From: Serratia sp. PL17
GTDB taxonomy: Bacteria > Pseudomonadota > Gammaproteobacteria > Enterobacterales > Enterobacteriaceae
Assembly (NCBI RefSeq): GCF_017832355.1
Contig: NZ_JAFIBY010000001.1
Coordinates: 434,001 to 498,000, forward strand
Length of the DNA: 64,000 nucleotides
Reading direction: 5' to 3'
Shown one piece after another: positions 1 to 12,124 of this stretch. Both the position numbers and the translations under genes were made by a program. The notes under the pieces are model-generated. The model ran no database searches, had not been told where the DNA came from, and saw only the letters and a list, made by a program, of their open reading frames with translations. Each line of letters opens with the position of its first letter. Positions within the stretch are counted from its first letter, which is position 1.

Positions 1-588
1 GACAAAGTTGCGGCGATTGGCGTCGGCGGCCCCCATACCAACCAGCGCCATAAACATGGGGATCAGCGGGGCGGTGGTCAGTAGGATCAGGCCCGCGGCC
101 CAGTTAATCGGGAATACGGTAATCAGAATCAGCAATGGGATAAACACCGCCAGATACATCTGCGGCAGATAGCGGGAGTAATAATCCTGCATGTCCTCAA
201 TCTGTTCGACGATGATGCTGGCCCAGCTACCTGCAGGCTTGCCCTGGACCCAGGCAGGGCCGAGTTGTTGCAGTTTATCCAGTACCTGACGACGCATCCG
301 CTGGCGGATCACCTGTCCGCAGATAAAACCAACGCGCTCTCGCAGCCAGCTTAATATCGCCCGCAACGCGAAGGTGGCGGCAAGCCAAATAAACGAAGGG
401 ATCAACTGTTCACGCGGGGTGTGTTCGATAATCAGGGCGTGGAGCAGGGCGGCTAAGAGCCATGCTTGCGCGACAATCAGCATGCCGCTTATCAGCCCTA
501 ATACCATGGAAAGGCGCAGCCAACGCTGCGCCAGGGTGCTCTGCGTTTTGAGCCAACGGGTTAACTGTTGCTGTCTGGTTTTTTTCAT
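1..588 (-). CDS. cydD: CydD, ABC exporter subunit for cysteine/glutathione (N-terminal part)
   Basis: CydD forms with CydC an inner-membrane heterodimeric ABC transporter that exports cysteine and glutathione to the periplasm and is needed for cytochrome bd assembly. The reading frame on the minus strand starts with an ATG at 588 and runs open off the left edge, giving 196 codons. The residues seen match the CydD N-terminus as I remember it, including the stretches GPAWVQGKPAGSW and FMALVGMGAADANRRN, which lie in the first membrane-spanning helices. The ATP-binding domain lies outside the window. In E. coli trxB lies directly upstream of cydD; here two extra genes lie between them. Confidence 0.93.
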   Translation of the reverse strand, partial: MKKTRQQQLTRWLKTQSTLAQRWLRLSMVLGLISGMLIVAQAWLLAALLHALIIEHTPREQLIPSFIWLAATFALRAILSWLRERVGFICGQVIRQRMRRQVLDKLQQLGPAWVQGKPAGSWASIIVEQIEDMQDYYSRYLPQMYLAVFIPLLILITVFPINWAAGLILLTTAPLIPMFMALVGMGAADANRRNFV

Positions 589-764
589 CAGATAAGAGTC
601 TGCGTCGCCGGCGCCTGTTGTTACAGACAAGGTTAACGTACTGTTAAAAAAAGTGTTTGCCCCAACCTGAAGCGAACAAGTGAGGGGCAATGTTACCTCT
701 TCACCCGGCAGACTGAAAATAATAAAGCGGTCAAATATCGGTATAACAGACGACAACAGCAGGA

Positions 765-1382
765 TTATGGCACCGCTTGACTGGCCGCCTCCGCCGCCAG
801 GGCGGTTTGCACGGATCTGCGCTGGCTAATCAGCGACATATAACGGGTTATCGATGGCCAGTATTTGAGGTCGATGGAAAACTGATCCATCCAGCGCAAC
901 ACGGTGAACAGATAGGCATCCGCAACGCTGAAAGCTTCTCCCAGTAGAAAAGCCTGTTCGTCCAGCGTCTGAGCAACAAAATCGAGGCGGCGTCGCAGCG
1001 TGTCGCAAAACCGTGTTTTAACCTCTTCCGGCAGGCTTGAGTTGAACAGCGGACTTGATCCTGCGTGGATCTCGCTGGTAATGAAGTTCAGCCACTCCTG
1101 CAAACGCACCCGTTCGAAGGTCGCGTTTGGCGGGGCCAGCGCGGCCTCAGGGCGCAAATCCGCCAGGTACTGCACGATGGCAGCACCTTCGGTGATCACC
1201 TTTCCGTCGTCCAGCATCAATGCGGCGACGTAACCTTTGGGATTAACCTGATAAAAATCTCCGCCGTCGGCGCTGCGTTTGGTGCGGTTATTAACGCGGA
1301 TGAGCTCGAACGGCAAATCTAATTCCCGCAGAACGATATGGGGCGAGAGGGAACAGGCATCGGGCGCAAAATAGAGTTTCAT
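765..1382 (-). CDS. Glutathione S-transferase, GstA-like
   Basis: A 205-residue soluble glutathione transferase. The N-terminal thioredoxin-like domain (about residues 1-80) begins MKLYFAPDACSLSPH, with Cys10 in the position of the catalytic cysteine of bacterial beta-class GstA enzymes, followed by the cis-proline/glutathione-binding stretch ending TEGAAIVQYLAD. The all-helical C-terminal domain carries the usual GEAFSVADAYLFTVLRW motif. The length is normal for the family. It lies between cydD and a LysR-type regulator, all on the minus strand, which is not the E. coli arrangement. The substrate cannot be told from sequence; detoxification of electrophiles by glutathione conjugation is the family role. 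Confidence 0.88.
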   Translation of the reverse strand: MKLYFAPDACSLSPHIVLRELDLPFELIRVNNRTKRSADGGDFYQVNPKGYVAALMLDDGKVITEGAAIVQYLADLRPEAALAPPNATFERVRLQEWLNFITSEIHAGSSPLFNSSLPEEVKTRFCDTLRRRLDFVAQTLDEQAFLLGEAFSVADAYLFTVLRWMDQFSIDLKYWPSITRYMSLISQRRSVQTALAAEAASQAVP

Positions 1383-1480
1383 GGGGATATTCCTGAGGCA
1401 AAAAGCGACATCGCTTGCCCGTCAGAATGCCGTCGGCGCTGTCGACAGAAAAATTAGAATCTCAGAAACCCGATATCAGC

Positions 1481-2368
1481 TCAGCTACTGACGGGCAGCG
1501 GCAGATGATCTTGTAGATAGTGCAACAAGGTTTGCACTGGCGCAGAGCTTGCGCCGGTGAATGAGCAAACCAGGCCAAAATGGCGATAAAGTGGCGCGCT
1601 GAGCGGCAGGGCGCAAATGCCTGGCGTATCGGCAGGTATTACCGATGCCGGCACCAGCGATATGCCAATTCCTTCACGCACCAGCGTCAGTGCCGTGTTC
1701 CAGTCACTGACGGTGACGCGAACATCCGTCAGGGCCAAACCTGCCTGCTGCGCCAGCAACTGGGCATTGAGCTGGCAACCGCCGGTGGCTAATACAAACG
1801 GCTGTTTAACCAGTTCGCTGAAATCTACTGGCTGGCGGCTTCTGGCCAGCGGATGAGCCGTGGCCGTCACGGCAAGCCATAGGTCTTTTCCCAGCGGAAA
1901 GCTTAGCCGTTCCGTTTTCGGATTCAACACGACGCCAATATCGGCAGCTTCCAACGCCAGCCAATTTTCGACTTCCAGATCGGTGCCTTCCAACTGAATC
2001 AGTTCAATGGCGGGAAAGCGGCGATTAAATTTGCGCAGCAGCGGGGGTAACAACAGAGCAAATGCTGAAGGGAAACTGGCCAGGCGTATTTTGCCGGCGA
2101 ACGCACTTTGCGCCTGCAGTGCGTAGTGCTGGATAGCATTGAGTTCGGCCAGCATGGCGCGGGCATGGCTGACGATTTGCTCACCGCTTTGCGTTAGCGT
2201 AACGCTATGCGGTAGTCGGACCAACAACGGAGTATTCAACGCCTCTTCCAACTGAGCGATGGCCTGGCTGGCACCGGACTGAGTCATGCCACATTGATTT
2301 GCCGCCAAGGTGATTTTGCCGCTATCGGCCACGGCGACCAACAGACGCCAGTGGAGAAGATTTTGCAT
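1481..2368 (-). CDS. LysR-family transcriptional regulator
   Basis: A 295-residue regulator with an N-terminal winged helix-turn-helix (about residues 1-60, with the recognition-helix stretch GMTQSGASQAIAQLEE) and a C-terminal periplasmic-binding-protein-like effector domain (about 90-290). It starts at an ATG and is followed on the same strand, about 100 bp on, by the glutathione transferase gene, which it may control. That is inference, because LysR regulators usually act on a neighbouring gene but most often a divergent one. The effector is unknown. Confidence 0.87.
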   Translation of the reverse strand: MQNLLHWRLLVAVADSGKITLAANQCGMTQSGASQAIAQLEEALNTPLLVRLPHSVTLTQSGEQIVSHARAMLAELNAIQHYALQAQSAFAGKIRLASFPSAFALLLPPLLRKFNRRFPAIELIQLEGTDLEVENWLALEAADIGVVLNPKTERLSFPLGKDLWLAVTATAHPLARSRQPVDFSELVKQPFVLATGGCQLNAQLLAQQAGLALTDVRVTVSDWNTALTLVREGIGISLVPASVIPADTPGICALPLSAPLYRHFGLVCSFTGASSAPVQTLLHYLQDHLPLPVSS

Positions 2369-2398
2369 CGAACACCCGCCTGATTTTGTTTTAAATAC

Positions 2399-2426
2399 AA
2401 AAAAAGCGGCTAAGGTAGCCGCTTTT
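2399..2426 (-). terminator. Rho-independent terminator of trxB
   Basis: An 8-bp GC-rich stem (AGCGGCTA / TAGCCGCT) with a 3-nt loop is followed on the minus strand by a run of seven Ts. It lies just past the trxB stop codon and upstream of the LysR gene, so it separates the two. A shorter T-run on the plus strand gives it some two-way character. Confidence 0.88.
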
Positions 2427-2446
2427 CAAGCTGACACGCTGTGCCG

Positions 2447-4090
<1,644 letters not shown>

Positions 4091-4585
4091 ATGGCAGACA
4101 ATAAGAAACGCCCGGGTAAAGATCTCGACCGTATCGACCGCAATATCCTGAACGAGCTGCAGAAGGATGGGCGTATTTCGAACGTTGAGCTTTCGAAGCG
4201 CGTGGGGTTATCTCCAACACCATGTTTAGAACGCGTGCGCCGCCTCGAGCGCCAGGGTTTTATTCATGGCTATACCGCTTTGCTCAACCCGCATTATCTG
4301 GATGCGTCACTGTTGGTCTTCGTGGAAATCACGTTGAACCGCGGCGCGCCAGATGTGTTTGAGCAATTCAACTCAGCAGTGCAGAAGCTTGAAGAAATTC
4401 AGGAGTGTCATCTGGTGTCTGGTGATTTCGACTATCTGTTGAAAACCCGTGTACCGGATATGTCTGCTTACCGTAAATTGCTCGGTGAAACCTTGCTGCG
4501 TTTGCCGGGGGTTAACGACACCCGTACCTACGTAGTCATGGAAGAAGTGAAACAGAGTAACCGTCTGGTTATCAAAACACGGTAG
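4091..4585 (+). CDS. lrp: Leucine-responsive regulatory protein
   Basis: Lrp is a global regulator of amino-acid metabolism, transport and fimbriae. The product is 164 residues, the standard length: an N-terminal helix-turn-helix (about residues 10-60, with RISNVELSKRVGLSPTPCLE) and a C-terminal effector-binding RAM domain ending TYVVMEEVKQ. The start MADNKKRPGK matches the E. coli protein; an upstream in-frame ATG at 4052 is ignored. It lies between divergent trxB and ftsK as in other enterobacteria. Confidence 0.97.
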   Translation: MADNKKRPGKDLDRIDRNILNELQKDGRISNVELSKRVGLSPTPCLERVRRLERQGFIHGYTALLNPHYLDASLLVFVEITLNRGAPDVFEQFNSAVQKLEEIQECHLVSGDFDYLLKTRVPDMSAYRKLLGETLLRLPGVNDTRTYVVMEEVKQSNRLVIKTR

Positions 4586-4705
4586 GGTGCAGGTGCAAAA
4601 CCTGATTAAATTGGTTACACTCCTGTTTATTCATACAGTTTCGGCGCCGGGGAAGCTTCTCGGCGCTGTTGCTATGTCAGCTAACAGGAACCTGGAGAGC
4701 CTTTC

Positions 4706-7700
4706 TTGAGCCAGGAATATACAGAAGATAAAGAAGTTACCTTGAGAAAACTCAGCAGCGGTCGCCGTTTGCTCGAAGCTGTGTTGATCGTGGTGGCCAT
4801 TTTTGCCATTTACCTCATGGCTGCCTTGGTCAGTTTTAATCCATCTGACCCAAGCTGGTCGCAGACCGCGTGGCATGAGCCGATTCATAACCTGGGCGGT
4901 GGCGTCGGGGCCTGGATGGCCGACACGCTGTTCTTCACCTTCGGGGTACTCGCCTATGCGATACCACCGATCATGCTCATGTTGTGCTGGGCGGCTTACC
5001 GTCAGCGCGGCAACGGCGAATACATCGACTATTTTGCGCTTTCATTGCGCCTGATCGGCACGTTGGCGCTGGTGCTCACCTCGTGTGGCCTGGCGGCATT
5101 GAATGTCGACGATCTCTATTACTTCGCTTCCGGCGGCGTTATCGGCAGTTTGCTGAGCAATGCCATGCTGCCGTGGTTCAACGGCATCGGTGCAACCTTA
5201 GGGCTGCTGTGCGTCTGGGCTGCGGGGCTTACGTTGTTTACCGGTTGGTCTTGGCTGGTGATCGCCGAAAGAATCGGCGGCGCGGTGCTGGGTACGGCGA
5301 CCTTTATGACTAACCGATCACGCCGTGAAGACCGTTATCACGACGACGATGATCGTTATGTCGAAGAACTTGCCGAACCTGCACAGAAAGAAGCCGCGCT
5401 TGCTGTGGGCGCGACTGCGGCGGCGGCCAATGCGGCGGAAGACGACGTGTTGTTCTCTGCGCCTTCCGTAGCGGAAACCGCCAAGTTGGCGGCAGAAGCA
5501 GAAGATGCACAGGATCCCTTACTCAGCGGCTTGCGGGCTAATGATGACGATCCTGCTGATGCCGTACCCGTTGCACCAGCGGTAGCCAGTACGCCGGTTA
5601 CTGCGGCTCCTGTCGTAGCACAGGCACCGTCGGTTACCGTGGCACCGGCTGCACCCGCATCGGTGAATCAACACCCAATGAGCAGGGTAGAGGAAAACGC
5701 GCCACCGCCATTGTATTCGTTCGAGATCCCTGAAGAGACACCGGCGCCGACGTTGACGCGTTCGGCGGATCCTTACCAGGACGAGGATAATGAACCGCGC
5801 TTGGGCAACTGGGATGTTCCGGCTGCATCACCGGCGCACGAACGTTCCCCGTTCGATTTTTCTGCCGCCCAGCGTGATAGCGCAGACATCAGTGCTCCGG
5901 CTGGTTTCAGTGCCGTTGAACCTGCCGTTACGCCGTTTGGTAGCGTGAAACCTCAGGCTCCTGTCGCTGCAACTGCGGTAGCGGGTGCTGTCGCCGCCAA
6001 TACGTTTATGCCGGCATTTACCGCTACCAGTGAGGCTAACTCGCAGGTGAAACAAGGCCTTGGCCCTGAATTGCCACGCCCGAACCCTGTACGCATTCCT
6101 ACCCGGCGTGAACTGGCCTCTTACGGTATCAAGCTGCCTTCACAGCGCATTGCCGAACAGGAACAGCGTAGCCGAGGGGATGACGAGCCATTGCCGAACG
6201 CCGAGAGTCTTGCGCCAGAGCAGGATGATGAAGCCTTGCAGGAAGCCGCGTTGCGCCAGGCGTTTGCCGAACAGCAAAATCAGCGTTATGGCGAGGAATA
6301 CGCGCAAGATAACCAGGACGATGAGGCGGCTCTGCAGGAGGCCGCACTGCGTCAGGCCTTTGCTGAACAGCAAAGCCAGCGCTATGGGCAACAAGAAGCT
6401 ACACCGTCAGCACAGGCAACCACGCCGGTAGACACGCGCAATGCGTTTGGTTTCTCGCCGATGGATGATTTGGTTGATGATGGCCCCGTTGAACCCTTGT
6501 TCACCTTGTCGCCACAGCTTGAAGACCGTATTGAGCAGCAAAGCGAACGTGAAGATGATGTGCCGTTCGGCCAGTTTGAGCCTGCAGCGCCGGTTTATCA
6601 GCCGCAAGCTCAGCCGCAGACACCGCCGGTACAACCGTACCAACAGGCTTACCAACAACCGCAGCAGCAATCGGCCACTCAGCAACAGCAACCGGCTTAT
6701 CAGCAACCTGTCGCGCAACCGGCACCAGCCGCACCGCAGCAGCCAGCGATGGATAGCCTGATCCACCCGTTCCTGATGCGTAATGATATGCCGCTGCAAA
6801 AACCAACCACGCCGTTGCCGACGTTGGATCTGCTGACGGAAGCCCCGAAAGAGGTTGAGCCGGTAGATACCTTTGCGTTGGAACAAAAAGCGCGCTTGGT
6901 CGAAGCCAGCCTCGCCGATTACCGTGTGAAGGCCGACGTGGTTGATATCCTGCCAGGGCCGGTCATTACACGCTTTGAGTTGGATCTGGCTCCGGGTGTC
7001 AAGGCTGCACGTATTTCAAATCTGTCTCGCGATTTGGCGCGTTCATTGTCGACCTCAGCGGTGCGTGTGGTTGAGGTGATCCCCGGTAAACCTTACGTTG
7101 GGTTGGAACTGCCTAACGTCAAACGCCAAACCGTCTATCTGCGTGAAGTGCTGGATTGCCCCGCGTTCCGTGATAATCCATCGCCGCTGGCCATCGTATT
7201 GGGTAAAGACATTTCCGGTGAACCTGTGGTGGCAGATCTTGCGAAAATGCCACACTTACTGGTCGCAGGGACGACGGGTTCCGGTAAATCGGTAGGGGTC
7301 AATGCCATGATCCTGAGCATCTTGTATAAAGCCACGCCGAAAGAAGTGCGCTTTATCATGATCGACCCGAAAATGCTGGAACTGTCTGTCTATGAAGGTA
7401 TTCCACACCTGCTGACAGACGTGGTAACTGACATGAAAGACGCTGCCAACGCATTGCGTTGGTGCGTCGCCGAGATGGAACGCCGTTACAAGCTGATGTC
7501 TGCGCTCGGCGTGCGTAATTTGGCCGGTTATAACGAACGTGTTGACCAGGCAGAGGCGATGGGACGCCCAATCCCAGATCCGTTCTGGAAACCAACAGAC
7601 AGCATGGACATCACCCCACCGGTATTGGAAAAAGAGCCTTATATCGTAGTGATGGTGGACGAGTTTGCTGACTTGATCATGACGGTCGGTAAAAAGGTTG

Positions 7701-8293
7701 AGGAGTTGATTGCTCGTCTGGCGCAAAAAGCGCGAGCTGCGGGGATCCACCTGGTGCTGGCAACTCAGCGTCCGTCGGTGGATGTGATCACCGGTCTGAT
7801 CAAGGCCAACATCCCAACCCGTATCGCCTTTACCGTGTCCAGCAAGATTGACTCGCGTACCATCCTCGATCAGGGCGGTGCTGAATCATTGCTGGGTATG
7901 GGTGACATGCTCTATCTGGCGCCTAACTCGTCTATTCCTGTCCGTGTACACGGTGCATTTGTGCGCGATCAGGAAGTTCATGCCGTGGTTAAGGATTGGA
8001 AAGCGCGTGAGCGACCTCAATATAAAGAGGGTATTCTTAGCAGCAGTGACGACGGTGAGGGCGGTGCTGGTGGCGGTCTGGACGGTGATGAGGAGTTGGA
8101 TCCGTTGTTTGATCAGGCGGTAGAGTTTGTGGTGGATAAACGCCGCGCCTCTATTTCCGGTGTACAGCGCCAGTTCCGTATCGGCTATAACCGCGCCGCG
8201 CGCATTATCGAACAGATGGAAGCGCAGGGCATCGTCAGTGAGCAAGGGCACAATGGCAACCGCGAGGTGCTGGCACCGCCACGGCATGACTGA
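4706..8293 (+). CDS. ftsK: DNA translocase FtsK
   Basis: FtsK sits at the division septum, pumps chromosomal DNA and activates XerCD recombination at dif. The 1195-residue product has an N-terminal membrane domain with several helices (to about residue 205), a long low-complexity linker rich in Ala, Pro and Gln (about 210-710), a RecA-type motor with Walker A GTTGSGKS (about 855-863) and Walker [10 protein letters not shown], and a C-terminal gamma winged helix (about the last 70 residues) that reads KOPS DNA sites. The start is a TTG giving [12 protein letters not shown], as in E. coli. The linker contains a tandem copy of an [20 protein letters not shown] unit (see findings). It is somewhat shorter than the 1329-residue E. 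coli protein, through the linker. Confidence 0.97.
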   Translation: MSQEYTEDKEVTLRKLSSGRRLLEAVLIVVAIFAIYLMAALVSFNPSDPSWSQTAWHEPIHNLGGGVGAWMADTLFFTFGVLAYAIPPIMLMLCWAAYRQRGNGEYIDYFALSLRLIGTLALVLTSCGLAALNVDDLYYFASGGVIGSLLSNAMLPWFNGIGATLGLLCVWAAGLTLFTGWSWLVIAERIGGAVLGTATFMTNRSRREDRYHDDDDRYVEELAEPAQKEAALAVGATAAAANAAEDDVLFSAPSVAETAKLAAEAEDAQDPLLSGLRANDDDPADAVPVAPAVASTPVTAAPVVAQAPSVTVAPAAPASVNQHPMSRVEENAPPPLYSFEIPEETPAPTLTRSADPYQDEDNEPRLGNWDVPAASPAHERSPFDFSAAQRDSADISAPAGFSAVEPAVTPFGSVKPQAPVAATAVAGAVAANTFMPAFTATSEANSQVKQGLGPELPRPNPVRIPTRRELASYGIKLPSQRIAEQEQRSRGDDEPLPNAESLAPEQDDEALQEAALRQAFAEQQNQRYGEEYAQDNQDDEAALQEAALRQAFAEQQSQRYGQQEATPSAQATTPVDTRNAFGFSPMDDLVDDGPVEPLFTLSPQLEDRIEQQSEREDDVPFGQFEPAAPVYQPQAQPQTPPVQPYQQAYQQPQQQSATQQQQPAYQQPVAQPAPAAPQQPAMDSLIHPFLMRNDMPLQKPTTPLPTLDLLTEAPKEVEPVDTFALEQKARLVEASLADYRVKADVVDILPGPVITRFELDLAPGVKAARISNLSRDLARSLSTSAVRVVEVIPGKPYVGLELPNVKRQTVYLREVLDCPAFRDNPSPLAIVLGKDISGEPVVADLAKMPHLLVAGTTGSGKSVGVNAMILSILYKATPKEVRFIMIDPKMLELSVYEGIPHLLTDVVTDMKDAANALRWCVAEMERRYKLMSALGVRNLAGYNERVDQAEAMGRPIPDPFWKPTDSMDITPPVLEKEPYIVVMVDEFADLIMTVGKKVEELIARLAQKARAAGIHLVLATQRPSVDVITGLIKANIPTRIAFTVSSKIDSRTILDQGGAESLLGMGDMLYLAPNSSIPVRVHGAFVRDQEVHAVVKDWKARERPQYKEGILSSSDDGEGGAGGGLDGDEELDPLFDQAVEFVVDKRRASISGVQRQFRIGYNRAARIIEQMEAQGIVSEQGHNGNREVLAPPRHD

Positions 8294-8323
8294 TGACGCT
8301 TTAATCGTTGTTATTAAATAATA

Positions 8324-8344
8324 AAGGGCCGCTTAGCGGCCCTT
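8324..8344 (+). terminator. Hairpin after ftsK
   Basis: A perfect 9-bp stem (AAGGGCCGC / GCGGCCCTT) with a 3-nt loop lies 30 bp past the ftsK stop. The plus-strand side lacks a long T-run, while the minus strand has an AT-rich tail. It may therefore be a weak terminator or an mRNA-stabilising hairpin between ftsK and lolA. Confidence 0.5.
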
Positions 8345-8490
8345 GTGCAAAGAAGCGTAAACCCCTGGCTTCTCGGAACATTGGCCTATCTGCCTGCCGA
8401 TAGCTTCGGGTAGAGTAAAGGGGTTAAGGGTTAATTTGACCCGCACGGCAACGCCTTGCGGTTAACGCATTTCATAAGGTATCTGGAATA

Positions 8491-9102
8491 ATGAAAAAAC
8501 TGTTAGTTGCCTGTTGTCTGCTTTCGGGATTCGCTTCCACCTCTGTGTTGGCCGACGCCGCGCAGGATCTGCAAAGTCGCCTGGCGAAAGTGAACAGTTT
8601 CCACGCTAGCTTCTCCCAAACTGTGACCAGCAGCGATGGCGCTGCCGTACAGCAGGGAGAAGGTGAACTTTGGGTGAAGCGCCCAAATCTGTTTAATTGG
8701 CACATGACCTCGCCAGACGAGAGCGTGTTGGTATCAGACGGGCAAACCCTGTGGTTCTACAACCCCTTTGTTGAACAAGTGACGGCAACCTGGTTGAAAA
8801 ACGCCACGGGTAATACGCCGTTTATGCTGATCACCCGCAACAACGCCAATGACTGGAAACAGTACAACGTTAAGCAGAAAGGTGATGATTTTGAACTTAC
8901 GCCAAAAACCAGCAATGGCAACCTGAAACAGTTCGCTATTACCGTCACGAACAGCGGTACTATTCGCAGTTTTGCTGCGGTTGAGCAGGACGGCCAGCGT
9001 AGTTCTTATGCACTGAAAAGCCAGCAGAATGTTGCTGCTGATGCCAGCAAATTTAAATTTACCCCGCCGAAGGGGGTGACGCTGGACGACCAGCGCCAGT
9101 GA
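8491..9102 (+). CDS. lolA: Outer-membrane lipoprotein carrier protein LolA
   Basis: A periplasmic chaperone that takes lipoproteins released by LolCDE and hands them to LolB. The 203-residue precursor has a clear signal peptide ([14 protein letters not shown]... cut after VLA near residue 21), then the LolA fold with the conserved SFSQTV and [15 protein letters not shown] stretches. It is followed 7 bp later by rarA, so the two are probably co-transcribed. Confidence 0.96.
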   Translation: MKKLLVACCLLSGFASTSVLADAAQDLQSRLAKVNSFHASFSQTVTSSDGAAVQQGEGELWVKRPNLFNWHMTSPDESVLVSDGQTLWFYNPFVEQVTATWLKNATGNTPFMLITRNNANDWKQYNVKQKGDDFELTPKTSNGNLKQFAITVTNSGTIRSFAAVEQDGQRSSYALKSQQNVAADASKFKFTPPKGVTLDDQRQ

Positions 9103-9109
9103 GGTCAGC

Positions 9110-10453
9110 GTGAGTAATATGTCGCTCGATTTTTCCCAGAACGAGTTCCAGCCGTTGGCCGCCCGCATGCGGCCGACAACGCTGGCACAGTATATCGGCC
9201 AACAGCACCTGTTGGCTGCCGGCAAGCCTTTGCCACGCGCTATCGAGGCAGGGCAACTGCATTCGATGATTCTGTGGGGGCCGCCGGGCACCGGGAAAAC
9301 GACGCTGGCGGAATTGATTGGTCGTTACGGTCAAGCGGACGTCGAGCGGATTTCGGCCGTGACGTCCGGCATTAAAGAGATCCGTGAGGCGATCGAGCGT
9401 GCGCGCCAGAACCGTGACGCCGGTCGTCGCACTATCTTGTTTGTAGATGAAGTGCATCGTTTCAATAAAAGCCAACAGGACGCCTTCCTGCCGCATATTG
9501 AAGACGGCACCATAACCTTTATCGGCGCAACCACCGAAAACCCGTCCTTTGAGCTGAACTCGGCGCTGTTGTCACGTGCTCGTGTGTATCTGTTGAAAGC
9601 ACTAACTGCCGACGATATCAGCCAGGTGCTGGATCAGGCGATGCAAGACAACGGCCGGGGTTTTGGCGGCCAGAATATCGAACTGCCTGAAGAGACCCGC
9701 CGTATGCTGTCCGAGCTGGTGGGGGGGGACGCACGCCGGGCGTTGAACAGCCTGGAAATGATGGCTGATATGGCGGAAATTAACGCCAAAGGCATACGCG
9801 TGCTGACGCCGGAATTACTGAAAGAAGTCTCCGGCGAACGCAGTGCGCGTTTCGATAATAAAGGTGACCGTTATTACGATTTGATCTCGGCGCTGCATAA
9901 ATCGGTACGCGGCTCGGCACCAGATGCTGCACTGTATTGGTATGCGCGTATTATTACAGCCGGGGGCGATCCGCTGTATGTGGCGCGCCGGCTTCTGGCG
10001 ATTGCCTCAGAAGATGTCGGCAATGCCGATCCGCGGGGTATGCAGGTGGCGATCGCCGCCTGGGACTGTTTCACCCGCGTCGGGCCGGCAGAAGGCGAGC
10101 GCGCTATTGCTCAGGCTATCGTCTATCTGGCTTGTGCACCAAAAAGCAATGCAGTTTATACCGCTTTTAAAGCGGCCATGCGTGACGCCAAAGAGATGGC
10201 CGACTACGACGTGCCGGAACATCTGCGCAATGCACCAACCAAATTGATGAAAGAAATGGGGTTGGGCGCGGAGTACCGCTACGCTCACGATGAGCCCAAT
10301 GCTTATGCGGCGGGTGAAGACTATTTCCCACCCGAAATGGCCAAGACGCGTTACTATCATCCAACCTCACGGGGCCTGGAAGGTAAAATCGGCGAAAAGC
10401 TGGCATGGCTGGCTGAGCAGGATCAAAATAGCCAGACAAAACGCTACCGCTAG
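9110..10453 (+). CDS. rarA: Replication-associated recombination protein A (AAA+ ATPase)
   Basis: RarA (MgsA) is a clamp-loader-like ATPase that acts at stalled replication forks together with SSB. The 447-residue protein starts at a GTG 7 bp after lolA and shows Walker A GPPGTGKT (around residues 57-64), Walker [11 protein letters not shown], sensor 1 [12 protein letters not shown] and the conserved C-terminal tetramerisation region ending [17 protein letters not shown]. The length is normal. Confidence 0.96.
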   Translation: MSNMSLDFSQNEFQPLAARMRPTTLAQYIGQQHLLAAGKPLPRAIEAGQLHSMILWGPPGTGKTTLAELIGRYGQADVERISAVTSGIKEIREAIERARQNRDAGRRTILFVDEVHRFNKSQQDAFLPHIEDGTITFIGATTENPSFELNSALLSRARVYLLKALTADDISQVLDQAMQDNGRGFGGQNIELPEETRRMLSELVGGDARRALNSLEMMADMAEINAKGIRVLTPELLKEVSGERSARFDNKGDRYYDLISALHKSVRGSAPDAALYWYARIITAGGDPLYVARRLLAIASEDVGNADPRGMQVAIAAWDCFTRVGPAEGERAIAQAIVYLACAPKSNAVYTAFKAAMRDAKEMADYDVPEHLRNAPTKLMKEMGLGAEYRYAHDEPNAYAAGEDYFPPEMAKTRYYHPTSRGLEGKIGEKLAWLAEQDQNSQTKRYR

Positions 10454-10520
10454 CGTTGCCGTTGCGGTAAGGTTAGCGGGTATCACTCTCCTTTATACGG
10501 CTTCAAATTCAGCCGAATAA

Positions 10521-11855
<1,335 letters not shown>

Positions 11856-11872
11856 TTAATTAGCCGCTGCAT

Positions 11873-11898
11873 AAAAAGCGCCTACGGGCGCTTTTTTT
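11873..11898 (+). terminator. Rho-independent terminator of serS
   Basis: A 6-bp stem AGCGCC / GGCGCT with a TACG loop is followed by a run of Ts, about 20 bp past the serS stop. This is a textbook intrinsic terminator. Confidence 0.92.
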
Positions 11899-11961
11899 AT
11901 AAGAAAATTATTATCCCTTTGTTCGAAAGTCCTTTTTCTTTCATCTACTTCCCCCGCTTTA

Positions 11962-12010
11962 TTGATAGCAGACAAAGTTCACTAACCACTTCTGAGTAAT
12001 ATCCACTCCT
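11962..12010 (+). promoter_or_regulatory. FNR-dependent dmsA promoter
   Basis: TTGATAGCAGACAA at 11962-11975 matches the FNR half-site pattern TTGAT-N4-ATCAA at TTGAT and three of five bases of the second half, and closely resembles the E. coli dmsA FNR site as I remember it. A -10 hexamer TAATAT lies at 11997-12002. If the site centre (11968.5) is at -41.5, transcription starts near 12010, where this -10 would place it. That is class II FNR geometry. The promoter would thus still respond to anaerobiosis although the gene it serves is broken. Confidence 0.75.
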
Positions 12011-12124
12011 GGAGAAGGGTTTTTATACAAGCCTATTAACAGACATCGGATCTGTCTCCCTGCCCGTTGCCTTGAGTCAAAGGCATGACGTTTATCAATA
12101 CCTGGGTAAAACGTGGAGTGAGTT

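Noticed and set aside
6640-6760. Gln/Pro-rich repeats in ftsK as a CRISPR-like or simple-repeat array
   Set aside because: In-frame low-complexity coding sequence without regular repeat-spacer structure.
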